Shown here piece after piece: positions 8,369-17,462 of a stretch of 64,000 bases of DNA (the first letter of the stretch is position 1; each line of letters begins with the position of its first letter). The notes beneath the pieces are model-generated. The model saw only the letters and a program-made list of their open reading frames with translations, did no database searches and was not told the DNA's origin. This DNA is from an uncultured Oscillospiraceae bacterium. Its GTDB lineage: Bacteria > Bacillota > Clostridia > Oscillospirales > Oscillospiraceae. The DNA lies in assembly GCA_934589525.1 (NCBI GenBank), contig CAKTOB010000008.1, forward strand, positions 15,089 to 79,088, given 5' to 3'. The translations under genes were made by a program, and so were the position numbers.

Positions 8369-8499
8369 GATATAGGACTCGAACCCATCTAAATGCAAGA
8401 TGCCGGTGGCATCTTGCGGCCACCAGTTCAAAAACTGGTGGCAACCATACGCTTTGCCCAGGGGGGCAAAGCGGCCATCGAGTTCTATATCGTCCACCA
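8369..8499. repeat. Cloverleaf-shaped repeat framed by tRNA-Val 3'-end copies
   Basis: Positions 8369-8385 are an exact 17-base inverted copy of the tRNA segment 8304-8320. Positions 8480-8499 repeat the last 20 bases of the tRNA directly with one change. The two copies pair as a 14-bp outer stem (8369-8382 with 8478-8491, one G-T). Inside lie three perfect hairpins, each with exactly 10 bp: 8395-8404/8408-8417, 8419-8428/8433-8442 and 8450-8459/8464-8473, with loops of 3, 4 and 4 bases. The whole forms a four-way cloverleaf. It could be an attachment-site remnant, a mobile palindromic element or a structured RNA. No family is recognised. Confidence 0.8.
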
Positions 8500-8508
8500 A
8501 GCATAAGA

Positions 8509-8553
8509 AATCCGAACTTCTTCCCTGTGGGAGATGGGTTCGGATTCTTTGTT
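8509..8553 (+). terminator. Hairpin with T-rich tail, probable terminator
   Basis: AATCCGAAC/GTTCGGATT stem around a CCC/GGG-containing loop, followed by CTTTGTTT. It closes the segment between the cloverleaf repeat and the recombinase gene. Confidence 0.55.
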
Positions 8554-8719
8554 TATGTCAAGGATATTTCATATTGAGTTTGTGCCAGCAGTGCCGGTTT
8601 GATGCCGGGTTGCTGGCACTTATTTTATTTCCTGTTCTGGATCATTGAACTCTTGGACGAAGCGGTTCGCAAACCGTATTACAATTTATCCGGATACCGA
8701 TCAATTGGAGGTTTGTATT

Positions 8720-9310
8720 ATGGAATATGGGTATATCCGTGTTTCTACAAGAGAACAAAATGAACAGCGGCAGCTCCTTGCAATGCGGGAGTTTGGAATC
8801 TCCCCAGACAAAATCTACATGGACAAACAATCCGGAAAGGACTTTGAGCGGAAAAACTACAAGAAAATGGTCCGGAAGCTGAAAAAGGACGATACTCTGG
8901 TAGTAAAGAGCATCGACCGGTTGGGGCGGAATTATGAGGAGATCCTGGAGCAGTGGCGGATCATCACCAAGGAAAAACAGGCGGCCATTGTGGTGCTGGA
9001 TATGCCGTTGCTTGACACCCGGCAAAACCGGGACCTGACCGGAACACTGATTGCGGACATTGTTTTGCAGCTTCTGTCCTATGTAGCCCAAACGGAGCGG
9101 GAGTTTATCCGGCAGCGGCAGGCGGAAGGGATCGCCGCGGCAAAGCGAAACGGCGTTCGATTCGGCAGAAAACCCATGGAGCGGCCCGCGGTATTTTGCG
9201 TACTCCAAAAGCAATGGCAAGACCGGAAAATATCCGCCAGGGCGGCAGCCAGACAGCTGGGAATCACCCACAGCACCTTTTTACGGTGGGTGAAGGAATG
9301 CAACGGATGA
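8720..9310 (+). CDS. Serine recombinase (resolvase/invertase type)
   Basis: A small serine recombinase of 196 residues that cuts and rejoins DNA through a 5'-phosphoserine link. The N-terminal catalytic domain has the nucleophile in GYIRVSTREQ (Ser9) and the SIDRLGRNYEE active-site arginines near residues 63-73. A GTLIADIVLQLLSYVAQTE stretch precedes the long E-helix. The C-terminus has an HTH (ARAAARQLGITHSTFLRWV) as in Hin/Tn3 resolvases. GGAG 9 bases before ATG 8720 decides the start. It lies between the tRNA-derived repeat and an AT-rich island, so it may have mobilised or inverted nearby DNA. Confidence 0.92.
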   Translation: MEYGYIRVSTREQNEQRQLLAMREFGISPDKIYMDKQSGKDFERKNYKKMVRKLKKDDTLVVKSIDRLGRNYEEILEQWRIITKEKQAAIVVLDMPLLDTRQNRDLTGTLIADIVLQLLSYVAQTEREFIRQRQAEGIAAAKRNGVRFGRKPMERPAVFCVLQKQWQDRKISARAAARQLGITHSTFLRWVKECNG

Positions 9311-9314
9311 AAAT

Positions 9315-9415
9315 GTACAGTTTGCTAACCATACAAAAATTAGTAGATATATGTACTTCCTATTATATCTATTCGACATACAAATTACAAGTACCTAGTG
9401 GATGATAAACTGTAC
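9315..9415. repeat. Inverted repeat after the recombinase gene
   Basis: GTACAGTTT (9315-9323) and AAACTGTAC (9407-9415) are a perfect 9-bp inverted repeat 83 bases apart in an AT-rich gap. This spacing could suit a recombinase-binding or regulatory site. The rest of 9311-9485 holds short AT-rich promoter-like text but nothing firmer. Confidence 0.4.
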
Positions 9416-9485
9416 TTTAGTGGCCGGGGGGAATACCGGGGGATAAGCTTGTTGAATACTATAAATTTGCTTTTGGGTGAGAAAT

Positions 9486-10043
9486 ATGATTGGGGATTTT
9501 CTACAATTTTTAGAATATTATGCAGCATCACCAAGTGTAACGGTTTTGCCCTATGCTGATCCATTGATACGCATAGAATATGATGCAATCAACAAAGATG
9601 GTGAGTTGGTATTGGCACTGATGGCGCCGTTTTCTCATGCAATCAATGCACTATGCTATAGGGAGCAAGATGCAGAATCCTACTACAACCAACGAAATAT
9701 TGCCCAAATATGTCATGTGTCATCATCAGAAGTAACCGCCTGGAAAAAGGAAGAACGTATTCCAGAGAAATATCGGTGGTTTTTGCTGTTGGTTGATATT
9801 TCTGAAAATGCCGGAAATATGTATGGTCACAAACTCTTACATACTAATTCGCAACACGAAGCCGAGGAAATTTGTGATATCTATTTGCGAATGATAATGT
9901 GTTGCTTTGACCCGTTTTGTAAAGATGATTGTGTGCTTGCTTCTGCTGTTAGAACCGGTTGTGGGCTAACAAAAGTTATATCCGAATTGCTTTCAATAAA
10001 TCCCAATTATTGGAAAAAGGTGTTGAAAATTCACAGCTTGTGA
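9486..10043 (+). CDS. Unknown protein with possible HTH, first gene of the AT-rich island
   Basis: A 185-residue soluble protein that I do not recognise. Residues about 63-95 (YYNQRNIAQICHVSSSEVTA, then WKKEERIPEKYRW) look like a helix-turn-helix, with two helices separated by a VSSSEV turn and a basic tail, so it could be a DNA-binding controller of the island. The C-terminal half is helical and cysteine-containing (CCFDPFCKDDC). The start is uncertain: ATG 9486 has only a weak GGGTGA upstream, and GTG 9477 is in frame. Base composition drops sharply here compared with the recombinase. Confidence 0.6.
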   Translation: MIGDFLQFLEYYAASPSVTVLPYADPLIRIEYDAINKDGELVLALMAPFSHAINALCYREQDAESYYNQRNIAQICHVSSSEVTAWKKEERIPEKYRWFLLLVDISENAGNMYGHKLLHTNSQHEAEEICDIYLRMIMCCFDPFCKDDCVLASAVRTGCGLTKVISELLSINPNYWKKVLKIHSL

Positions 10044-10112
10044 ACGGCTTTCTTGCGGAAATAGGTAGCTTAAAATACAATATATGCATGGAAATAATGG
10101 GAGGAATGCACT

Positions 10113-10832
10113 ATGTATAAAACAATAGAACAAATTAAGAAGCTTAGAGAGGAAAAACATGATATTCTAAAAAATGTCTATCAGGGCAATAATCCCAATG
10201 ATGTTTATGAAAACCAGAGAGCATTGAGCACTATGTCTATCAATATTTTCTCGGATGTTGCAAATGCTATTATGCCCACCTTACAAGAGGATGGCGTGGG
10301 TAACGATGTGTGGTCGTATGTTTCTTTGAAGCTGAATAAGCTTTCCTTCATCAGCGTACCAACAGTTGCAGAAATTCGTGAAAAATATAAGCAAGGTGTC
10401 GCCAGTCCTACTGTTGTTAGAATCAATGGAGCTCAGCCGAAGCCTGGAACAAAAACCAACGTCAAGAAAATTTCCACGCCCATTTTCTTGACGTTGCTGG
10501 CAGCACAAGGCATTGCGGTTCCGTTGCTTGTGAGTTTTATCGGTGGAAGCAAGTGGGCGTTAGTAAAGATCATTCCTTGCGCGATAAATGCGGCCCTTAT
10601 GGTTATTGAAGTTGTTAAGTATTTTGATTTGCTACCGGTAAAGAGCAAAAAAAAGCAATTTGCCCGTAAAAAGGAAGTCCCCACGTCTACTGCTGATTAT
10701 GATGATATGTATCGTCGTGCCACCCTGGAAATCTATCGAGACAACTGCAAAAAACTTGATGATTGGTTTGATGCTTTGGAGAAAATCACAACTGAAGAAA
10801 TCGACAAAGCTTTAGCAAGAGCGGAGGAGTGA
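10113..10832 (+). CDS. Two-TM membrane protein of unknown function, island gene
   Basis: A 239-residue protein. Residues 1-110 are a soluble, helical N-terminal part. Two hydrophobic helices follow at about 122-143 and 148-172, then a basic segment (KSKKKQFARKKE, about 177-188) that should lie on the cytoplasmic face, and a helical acidic C-terminus. GGGAGG precedes ATG 10113. Its stop is one base from the next start, so the two are coupled. Within an operon that also encodes a dynamin-like GTPase it may be the membrane anchor or target of the complex, which is inference only. Confidence 0.7.
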   Translation: MYKTIEQIKKLREEKHDILKNVYQGNNPNDVYENQRALSTMSINIFSDVANAIMPTLQEDGVGNDVWSYVSLKLNKLSFISVPTVAEIREKYKQGVASPTVVRINGAQPKPGTKTNVKKISTPIFLTLLAAQGIAVPLLVSFIGGSKWALVKIIPCAINAALMVIEVVKYFDLLPVKSKKKQFARKKEVPTSTADYDDMYRRATLEIYRDNCKKLDDWFDALEKITTEEIDKALARAEE

Positions 10833-10833
10833 T

Positions 10834-11727
10834 ATGAACATAGTATTTGACGATGGATTAAGGCTAGAGGACGGGTATCGTGAGGTTCTTACCCAACTTC
10901 TCCCTATAGGAAACGCACCTTTGAAATTAGATTCGTCAACAGCCAAAACGGATGGCACGCCTTGTTCTGATGAGGGATTTGTTTTTATAACAAATCTTCG
11001 GGTCGATGTGCTGAAATATCATTCTGTATTTTTTGAAAACTATAAAGATGCTCCCCAATGGTTTTTTGTGCTTCTCAACAAAAACGACCATGGAATTACG
11101 GATTTGAGAAACGCTGCCAGAAAACACAATTTAAAGAATCCTGTTTTATTCCATGCGAAGAATGTTGAAGCGTTTAAGAAGGCGATAAACGACATCGCAA
11201 ATGCAAAACAAATCACCAAGGGTAAGACTTTGCTGCTCTCCAAGCATAAGAGAGCTTGGACTACCGACTTGGCACATATTTTGTTTGACGATGATAGCAA
11301 ATATGAAATTATGGATTCAACAAACATAGTTGATACTGATTCTGAAACACTTTTGCTTTGCGGAGAAAAAGTCGCTGACTTCACGGGGTTTGAACTTCCT
11401 AGCAGTATGGAGCCGTATTTTGTATTCAGATTCAAAGGCGAACTGCAACATTATATTAATCCTAGCGAATTCATATCTGAAATTGCTGAATATCACCATA
11501 TGACAACCGAACGAGTTGAATCAAGACTTTTTTTTATTGACATTGAGAGTGAGATTTGGCTTTCAAATGCGAATAAACCCACTGGGGATGACGCTGTAGC
11601 CGATGGCATCCTCGTTTGGGACTGTTTCGGTTTACCGGTGAGCCGTGCTGAATATACCGAGGCTAATATAAAAACAGTTGCATACAGATGTCATGATAAC
11701 ATGAAAAGACTAATGGAAATTATATAA
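10834..11727 (+). CDS. Unknown 297-residue protein, island gene
   Basis: Soluble, with no recognised family. The first 125 residues show alternating beta/alpha character: FVFITNLRVDVL, then WFFVLLNKNDHGITDLRNAA, then NPVLFHAKNVEAFKKAINDI. This is like a small Rossmann-type or receiver-like fold. Residues 130-297 form a second region with KTLLLSKHKRAWT, then PYFVFRFKGELQHYIN and a C-terminal helix. GGAGGAG precedes ATG 10834. It sits between the two-TM protein and the GTPase in the same transcription direction, with spacing of 1 and 36 bases. Confidence 0.65.
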   Translation: MNIVFDDGLRLEDGYREVLTQLLPIGNAPLKLDSSTAKTDGTPCSDEGFVFITNLRVDVLKYHSVFFENYKDAPQWFFVLLNKNDHGITDLRNAARKHNLKNPVLFHAKNVEAFKKAINDIANAKQITKGKTLLLSKHKRAWTTDLAHILFDDDSKYEIMDSTNIVDTDSETLLLCGEKVADFTGFELPSSMEPYFVFRFKGELQHYINPSEFISEIAEYHHMTTERVESRLFFIDIESEIWLSNANKPTGDDAVADGILVWDCFGLPVSRAEYTEANIKTVAYRCHDNMKRLMEII

Positions 11728-11763
11728 GGTTTACTAAAAGATTTACATAACAGGAGAATAAAA

Positions 11764-14475
11764 ATGTTTGGACTTTCAGAACAAATAATTCAGAATTTAA
11801 CCGATATAGCCACTTCAGAAAAAAAGCAACTTCCTCAATGGATAGATAAAAACTATATTGCAAGCTGCGTTGTTCCGCCCTTGTCTGGCGGGAGCAACGT
11901 ACATTGCAATATTGCGGTTGTTGCGCCTGTTTCAGCTGGAAAAAGCACACTTTTTAATGCTCTTTGTGGCTATCCTATTTTGCCTGTGGCATCTAAAACT
12001 ACATCGTCTGTGCCTACCTACATCACTCGTGTCAATGAGCAATCTCGTGAAAGCGTAACAGTATATGGAATCAAAAAGGAGGTAAGAGAAAAGGATGGCT
12101 TTACGTCTACTCGTTTTGTGAAGGATGCTGAAACCAAGCGAACCTTCTTTGCAAAGGACATTTCCAAAGAAATGTTCAACGATTTGTTTGACTATATGTA
12201 CTTTGTTACGCATGGCGTTTGTCTCAAAGATAATGCGTATGAATATATGACGACCATTGAAAATGTTGTGTATTTCATGAAAGAAACAAATAAGGCGGAC
12301 ATCCTGTTCAATGGCGAGGACGCCGAGAAATGGACAATCTCTAAAGATGATTTTGCCCTTACATATGACAATCCCCGTCACCGTTTCTTACTTTTGCTGA
12401 TTCTTTTGTGCGTTTATGTTAATCAGAACGACAGTGAGAAAGAAATGGGCGAATATGCAAAGAAAGTCAATCAGCAAAGAAAGATGCTGTTCAAGAAGTA
12501 TAAGTTCCCTATCGGTAGTGACTATTGCGTTTATCTCGATTGGTGCAACGATGATATTCCTAACAACGTTACACTAATTGACCTGCCTGGAACAGGTGCT
12601 TCTACCCAGGACACCGCCACGCAGTCTTCTCATACCGCCCTTGTTCGTGGTATTTTAACGGAGGCTGATGCTGTATGGGTTCTCTGCTCCGATAATGGTG
12701 TCGTAGATGGAGATCTTCTCTATGCATTAAAAGATACAATTGAAGGCAACTCCCGAAAGAATAAAGTTTGTATCTATAACTGCAGAAACAGAAGGCCTAA
12801 TGATTCGGGTCCCGTTATAGACTTCCTTAAAAAGCTGCCCTGTCTCACGGGTGAGCGTTGCTATGTTGTAGTTGCTCTTACAGGTGAGTATAAGTACATT
12901 CAAAACGGCGTTAATGCGCTCATGACCAAGACCGCATCCGACAAGAGATGCAACGACTATGATGAGCCATCCGAAAATGAAATAATCAAAAATTTGGAAG
13001 GGAAGTATAAGGGTGACAAGAGCGCTTATTGTACTTTCACTACCAGCAGAGATGGTTTTGATAATATTATTGCTGTTCAGGATAGCAAGCTCAAATATAC
13101 TCTCGATTCTTTTTTTAAGAGTGCATTGGCTGATTATATTGAGCGACTGAAATATGAGGTTGCTTTAACTGAGGCAATTACTCAAACAAAATTTTATATT
13201 TACATTAGAGATTCACTTTCTTCCTCTCGTAGCATCCTTGAGGGAATCGACGGAAAGGGTGAGGAGATTTCAAGTGCAGTTACCGAGGCTTTGGGAAAAG
13301 CTAAGATACAAGCTCTTGATAACTATGTTTATCAGACGGCAAAGTTTCAGGCTGATTTGGCTGTAAAACTTTCTGCTTTGGGCAATAAAATCGGAGACAA
13401 AATTAAGGCAGAGTTCGTTAATTCGTTAGCATTTCTTATTGAGGACATTAAAGCCGAATGGAGAACTCTGGAATCCGTAGGAAATCCCAACTGCTTAAAG
13501 GCAAATATTTGGGGAAATTATCCTCTTAACACAAGCAATCCCAACTGGGATAAATTCAAAAGAGTTAGAAGCAATACCGAAAGCAAAATCACAATTTCAG
13601 CTTTCGACAAAGCACTGATGGTTGCTGATACAGAAATCCAGAAGTACAATGCTCTACTGAATGATTATACAAACGACCTCAGAAAAATCACTTGTGATTT
13701 TGTGAATGATTACATCAATGTTTTCTTGTCTTCATTTGACAAAAAGCGTGACGAACTCTGCAAGGCCGCTGGAAACAGGGTTACAGATGAGATTTACCAG
13801 AACTTCAACGCCACTCGTGAAAAGCTTAAAAAGGCTTTGGAAGAAAAACTTAATGCTATGTGTGTTATGGTTTGTGATAGTTTTGATATATTAACAGGCC
13901 CAAATGGTATTTTTGATACACTCTGCAGAGATACTGACCAAATCTTTAGAGATAGATTTTGCGAGAACATCTTGACTGAAATCAGAACATTCATGTACAC
14001 CACGTTCACCGGAACAAACTATATCGGCTGGATTCTTGACTGCATGAGACCAGCAGACTTGCATGTAATTCTGGATAACGACTTTTCGCAGAAAAAAAAC
14101 GAATATACAGTAAAATTGTCCAGACTTATTGATGCCATGTATGGAATGGATGTAGGTGACGCAAATTTTCCGTCCACTCTCTCCACGGAGGTGACCAGGT
14201 TTAGCGGAGGCAGAGTTGTAAAAGGCGCAATACCCGAGATTGAAAAGATGCACGACAACATTTCTTCTCTTGTCGGTTTTGGAGCAAGCGTTGTGGTTGA
14301 TTTGACCAATCAAATTAGGGAACTTGATAAAGCCATCGAAACTTGGGCGGGAATTGGAGAGCACTATAAAAACATTTCCACTATTCTTGAAGATAGCGAA
14401 GCTGAGAACACCAAAAAGCTTTATGATGATTGCAAAATTCAGATTGATGCAATTGTTTCTGGAAGCAAAAAATAG
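11764..14475 (+). CDS. Dynamin-like large GTPase (903 residues), island gene
   Basis: The N-terminal GTPase domain has a G1 P-loop APVSAGKST at residues 54-62, G2 threonines in SKTTSSVPT near 77-85, G3 DLPGTG at 273-278 and a weak G4 around NCRNRR (339-344). The insert between G2 and G3 is unusually long, about 190 residues. From about residue 470 the protein is almost wholly helical with long amphipathic stretches, as in the stalk of bacterial dynamins, and no transmembrane helix is obvious. Bacterial dynamins remodel membranes, and some act in phage defence (Eleos/LeoBC). AGGAG precedes ATG 11764. A large, complete gene; its role in this operon is inference. Confidence 0.85.
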   Translation: MFGLSEQIIQNLTDIATSEKKQLPQWIDKNYIASCVVPPLSGGSNVHCNIAVVAPVSAGKSTLFNALCGYPILPVASKTTSSVPTYITRVNEQSRESVTVYGIKKEVREKDGFTSTRFVKDAETKRTFFAKDISKEMFNDLFDYMYFVTHGVCLKDNAYEYMTTIENVVYFMKETNKADILFNGEDAEKWTISKDDFALTYDNPRHRFLLLLILLCVYVNQNDSEKEMGEYAKKVNQQRKMLFKKYKFPIGSDYCVYLDWCNDDIPNNVTLIDLPGTGASTQDTATQSSHTALVRGILTEADAVWVLCSDNGVVDGDLLYALKDTIEGNSRKNKVCIYNCRNRRPNDSGPVIDFLKKLPCLTGERCYVVVALTGEYKYIQNGVNALMTKTASDKRCNDYDEPSENEIIKNLEGKYKGDKSAYCTFTTSRDGFDNIIAVQDSKLKYTLDSFFKSALADYIERLKYEVALTEAITQTKFYIYIRDSLSSSRSILEGIDGKGEEISSAVTEALGKAKIQALDNYVYQTAKFQADLAVKLSALGNKIGDKIKAEFVNSLAFLIEDIKAEWRTLESVGNPNCLKANIWGNYPLNTSNPNWDKFKRVRSNTESKITISAFDKALMVADTEIQKYNALLNDYTNDLRKITCDFVNDYINVFLSSFDKKRDELCKAAGNRVTDEIYQNFNATREKLKKALEEKLNAMCVMVCDSFDILTGPNGIFDTLCRDTDQIFRDRFCENILTEIRTFMYTTFTGTNYIGWILDCMRPADLHVILDNDFSQKKNEYTVKLSRLIDAMYGMDVGDANFPSTLSTEVTRFSGGRVVKGAIPEIEKMHDNISSLVGFGASVVVDLTNQIRELDKAIETWAGIGEHYKNISTILEDSEAENTKKLYDDCKIQIDAIVSGSKK

Positions 14476-14489
14476 AGGGAGGGGAAGAA

Positions 14490-17462
14490 ATGGATTTAGT
14501 AAATATTTCTGTCGACCAGAACGAAATACTTCGTCATCTGTCCAGCCCTACCGATGATTACATTGCGCACAGTGTTGCTGTGTCCGACAGCCCGGAGTTG
14601 AAATGGTATAGAATATCTTCTCTTGGATTTGGGTTTGAAAAAGACAAGGGGAATATTAACACTGATTCAGATAATGGGCTTCTTGACTATGCTGCGTCTC
14701 TCTTTGCAACCTGTAATCAGCCGTTCGCCATTCTTTGTGAAAGAATGGATGGAAAAATAGTTTATGCTATTGGTTGCAAGGATGAAAACCTTGCACCACG
14801 ACTTCTTAAAAGTGCATTTGGGACTGTAAAAGCCGAGAACTACGATCCTGTATTTTCCGCTCCATCTGGCTTATACGCACATAGTTTTGAGGCTGTGAGA
14901 ACGAATGCTGAGGAAATGGAAAAGAGAGAGTCTGTGTCAGCAATACATATGTCCAAATGGGCAGATGCTATCGCAAATGTGTTGACTTGTTACTCTGGAA
15001 TGGTCCGTTTGGACTTTCAACCGGCTTCCCCTAGTGAGTGTTCCAAGCTCATCGCAGATGCGCGTAAGCTTTGCGACGAAATAACGACATATCTTGAAAG
15101 CAATATTCAAACAGGCGATAATATTTCTGTTGAGAGTAAAGATAATATTTTCGGAACTGTTCACAAAACTGTCAAGGGAGATATTAAATACAACAAATCC
15201 TGTAGCGCGTCTGTTTCTTGGAAGGGTGTTAGCTCAAAACTTTCTGATTTAAAGAAAGAAGCGGAATACTTTATCCAACTCTTTTCTGACACAAAAAAGC
15301 GGGGATGGACAATTGAAATGACCGTTTCTGCATATTTGGGTAAAGGTGAACTTCGGACTGAGGAGAAAGACAGTAGAGAAAGAGCGTTGTCGGTTCCCTT
15401 GACCGCAATGCTCACAAATGCTGGATATGCCTGCAAGTGGGAACATTTCGAAGAAAATCAAAAGAAAAATGCCCATAGAGCAATTCTCTTGCCTGCTGCT
15501 TATGCAACAGAGTTCATTTCTTTCCCCACCACATCTTTCTTTGGTTTTGAGCGAGTAAGAAACTGCTATTACAATGTCAATCTCCCTAATAGCGAAAAAA
15601 ATGTGCCATTTGCAAATTTGATACAATACGAGGAAGCGACCACAATTGAATTAGGCCTGCCGAAGAAAGAAATGAACAGACACACATTCATTTGTGGCAT
15701 GACAGGCTCGGGTAAAACGAATACCGTGCATCATTTGCTTTCCAGTATTGGTGATTTTCCTTACCTCGTTATTGAGCCTGTAAAGGGTGAATATCACTCT
15801 CTCCCTGGAATAAAGGCATATACTATGACAGCTGGTAGCAACAAAGCACTTTGCCTTAATCCTTTTTGGTTCCCGAAAGGAAGTAGCTTGCAGTACCATA
15901 TTGATTATTTGAAGCAAATCATTTCTTCTGCTTTCGATTTGTATGCTGCGATGCCAAACATCTTGGAGCAATGTTTGGTTTTGGTTTACCAACATTGTGG
16001 TTGGGACTTTATTCAAAATGAAAACAGATACGCTTTAGAACTTCCTGAAAGTATGCTGTATCCAACATTTAGCGATTTATGTCGTGAAGTAGATGCCTAT
16101 CTTGATAACGCAAAATTTGGCGAGGAACTGAAAGGTAATTATCGAGGTGCGTTGCTATCGAGACTTCAAAGTTTTACAAGCGGCCCCAAAGGTATGTTAC
16201 TGAATACTTCTCAGCATCTTCCTTGTGACGAGTTGAGCAAAGGCAGAGTGGTTATTTCTTTGGATTCTTTGGCGGACGATGCAGATAAATCTATTGTGAT
16301 GGGCGTCATCATTGCTCAATACTACGAGTATCTGAAAACTAAGTGTATCGGTAGCACAAAAAAGGAATTACAGCACATTGTGGTAATCGAAGAAGCGCAT
16401 CATCTTTTTGCCGGTAACACTGCTGCGTCTACTTCGTCTGGCGAAGGCGGTAGCGGTCAGAGTTCTGCTCAAGAACTTGTGAAGACACTTAACAATATGT
16501 TGGCAGAGATTCGTGCGTATGGTGAAGGCTTCATCATAGTAGACCAAAGTCCCTCTGCGTTGCATCCCTCTGTCCTAAAAAACACTGGTATTAAGGTGGC
16601 GCACAGAATAGACTACGGCAAAGATATTGAAGCTATGCAAGATGTCCTTTTGCTGGATAAAGACGACAGAGAGCTTGCCACGCTTTGCCCTGGACAAGCT
16701 TTAGTCCATTACGGCGGCATGCGTACATCAGCAAAGGTTCAAGTGCCGCCGTGTAATTCAAAGGAAGAATCCGTTATTATTGAACGTGAGGAAATTAGCG
16801 GAAATAGTGTTGTCAGTACTCTTTTAGAGGACAGAAAATTATCGATTTATATTAACGCTGTTGTCATTGACCCAGTTATCAATCATCTGTTGTACGATGA
16901 GTTGGATAATTGCAAAGAGATATATACCCTCTTATGTAAAGCAATAAAGACCGCAATGATAAAGTACGGTTACTCGGAGTTGGTTGCAAGATTATCCGAA
17001 GGACACCTTTTGGCAGAGTATATAACCACTATAATCCCTGCAAGACTTGAAGAACTCTTTCCTAGCCAGTATTGTACTTGCAAGATGGTGTGTATGTTCA
17101 TTGAAAAGTTCCTTACACTTGCATCTGAAACCAATGGGGAGTTGAGTAAAGCTGAGCTACAAGCATTTATAAGCTACCGTACACACAAACTCGAACCTCG
17201 TATCTTGGATTTTTTTGAATATACTAATATCGAGGAATACAAGAGTGCAAGGGTATTGGTAGGCAATACAATCGATTTGAACCTCATTTGCAAGGTTACT
17301 ACAGACCTTATTAAACTCAAAGTAACACCAGAGAACCTGGACTATAACCTCAATCGCCTTTTGCTAGGTCGCTACTTCTTGTGTATGCCTAAGAATTTTG
17401 ATCTGCTTACTTCTCGTATAATAGGATTGTTTAGCTACAAGAGGAGAGAAAATTCGGTATGA
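14490..17462 (+). CDS. HerA/DUF87-like ATPase (990 residues), island gene
   Basis: A FtsK/HerA-superfamily motor. The Walker A motif GMTGSGKT lies at residues 403-410 in the context RHTFICGMTGSGKTNTVHHL. Walker B is HIVVIEEAHHLF at 629-640. A later IIVDQSPSALHPSVL stretch near 680 matches the sensor region of HerA-type proteins that pump DNA through a hexameric ring. The first 380 residues and the last 220 are not recognised. A typical NurA nuclease partner is missing, so the usual end-resection pair is unlikely. GGGAGGGGAAG precedes ATG 14490, 14 bases after the GTPase stop. Its last four bases overlap the protease gene (ATGA). Confidence 0.85.
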   Translation: MDLVNISVDQNEILRHLSSPTDDYIAHSVAVSDSPELKWYRISSLGFGFEKDKGNINTDSDNGLLDYAASLFATCNQPFAILCERMDGKIVYAIGCKDENLAPRLLKSAFGTVKAENYDPVFSAPSGLYAHSFEAVRTNAEEMEKRESVSAIHMSKWADAIANVLTCYSGMVRLDFQPASPSECSKLIADARKLCDEITTYLESNIQTGDNISVESKDNIFGTVHKTVKGDIKYNKSCSASVSWKGVSSKLSDLKKEAEYFIQLFSDTKKRGWTIEMTVSAYLGKGELRTEEKDSRERALSVPLTAMLTNAGYACKWEHFEENQKKNAHRAILLPAAYATEFISFPTTSFFGFERVRNCYYNVNLPNSEKNVPFANLIQYEEATTIELGLPKKEMNRHTFICGMTGSGKTNTVHHLLSSIGDFPYLVIEPVKGEYHSLPGIKAYTMTAGSNKALCLNPFWFPKGSSLQYHIDYLKQIISSAFDLYAAMPNILEQCLVLVYQHCGWDFIQNENRYALELPESMLYPTFSDLCREVDAYLDNAKFGEELKGNYRGALLSRLQSFTSGPKGMLLNTSQHLPCDELSKGRVVISLDSLADDADKSIVMGVIIAQYYEYLKTKCIGSTKKELQHIVVIEEAHHLFAGNTAASTSSGEGGSGQSSAQELVKTLNNMLAEIRAYGEGFIIVDQSPSALHPSVLKNTGIKVAHRIDYGKDIEAMQDVLLLDKDDRELATLCPGQALVHYGGMRTSAKVQVPPCNSKEESVIIEREEISGNSVVSTLLEDRKLSIYINAVVIDPVINHLLYDELDNCKEIYTLLCKAIKTAMIKYGYSELVARLSEGHLLAEYITTIIPARLEELFPSQYCTCKMVCMFIEKFLTLASETNGELSKAELQAFISYRTHKLEPRILDFFEYTNIEEYKSARVLVGNTIDLNLICKVTTDLIKLKVTPENLDYNLNRLLLGRYFLCMPKNFDLLTSRIIGLFSYKRRENSV

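Noticed and set aside
8480..8499. Second tRNA gene suggested by a tRNA-like 3' end
   Set aside because: Only the T-arm/acceptor 3' strand is present. There is no 5' half, and the preceding bases fold into separate hairpins, so it is a repeat copy, not a tRNA.
14490..17462. HerA-NurA end-resection pair
   Set aside because: No NurA-like nuclease is adjacent. The neighbours are a GTPase and metalloproteases.
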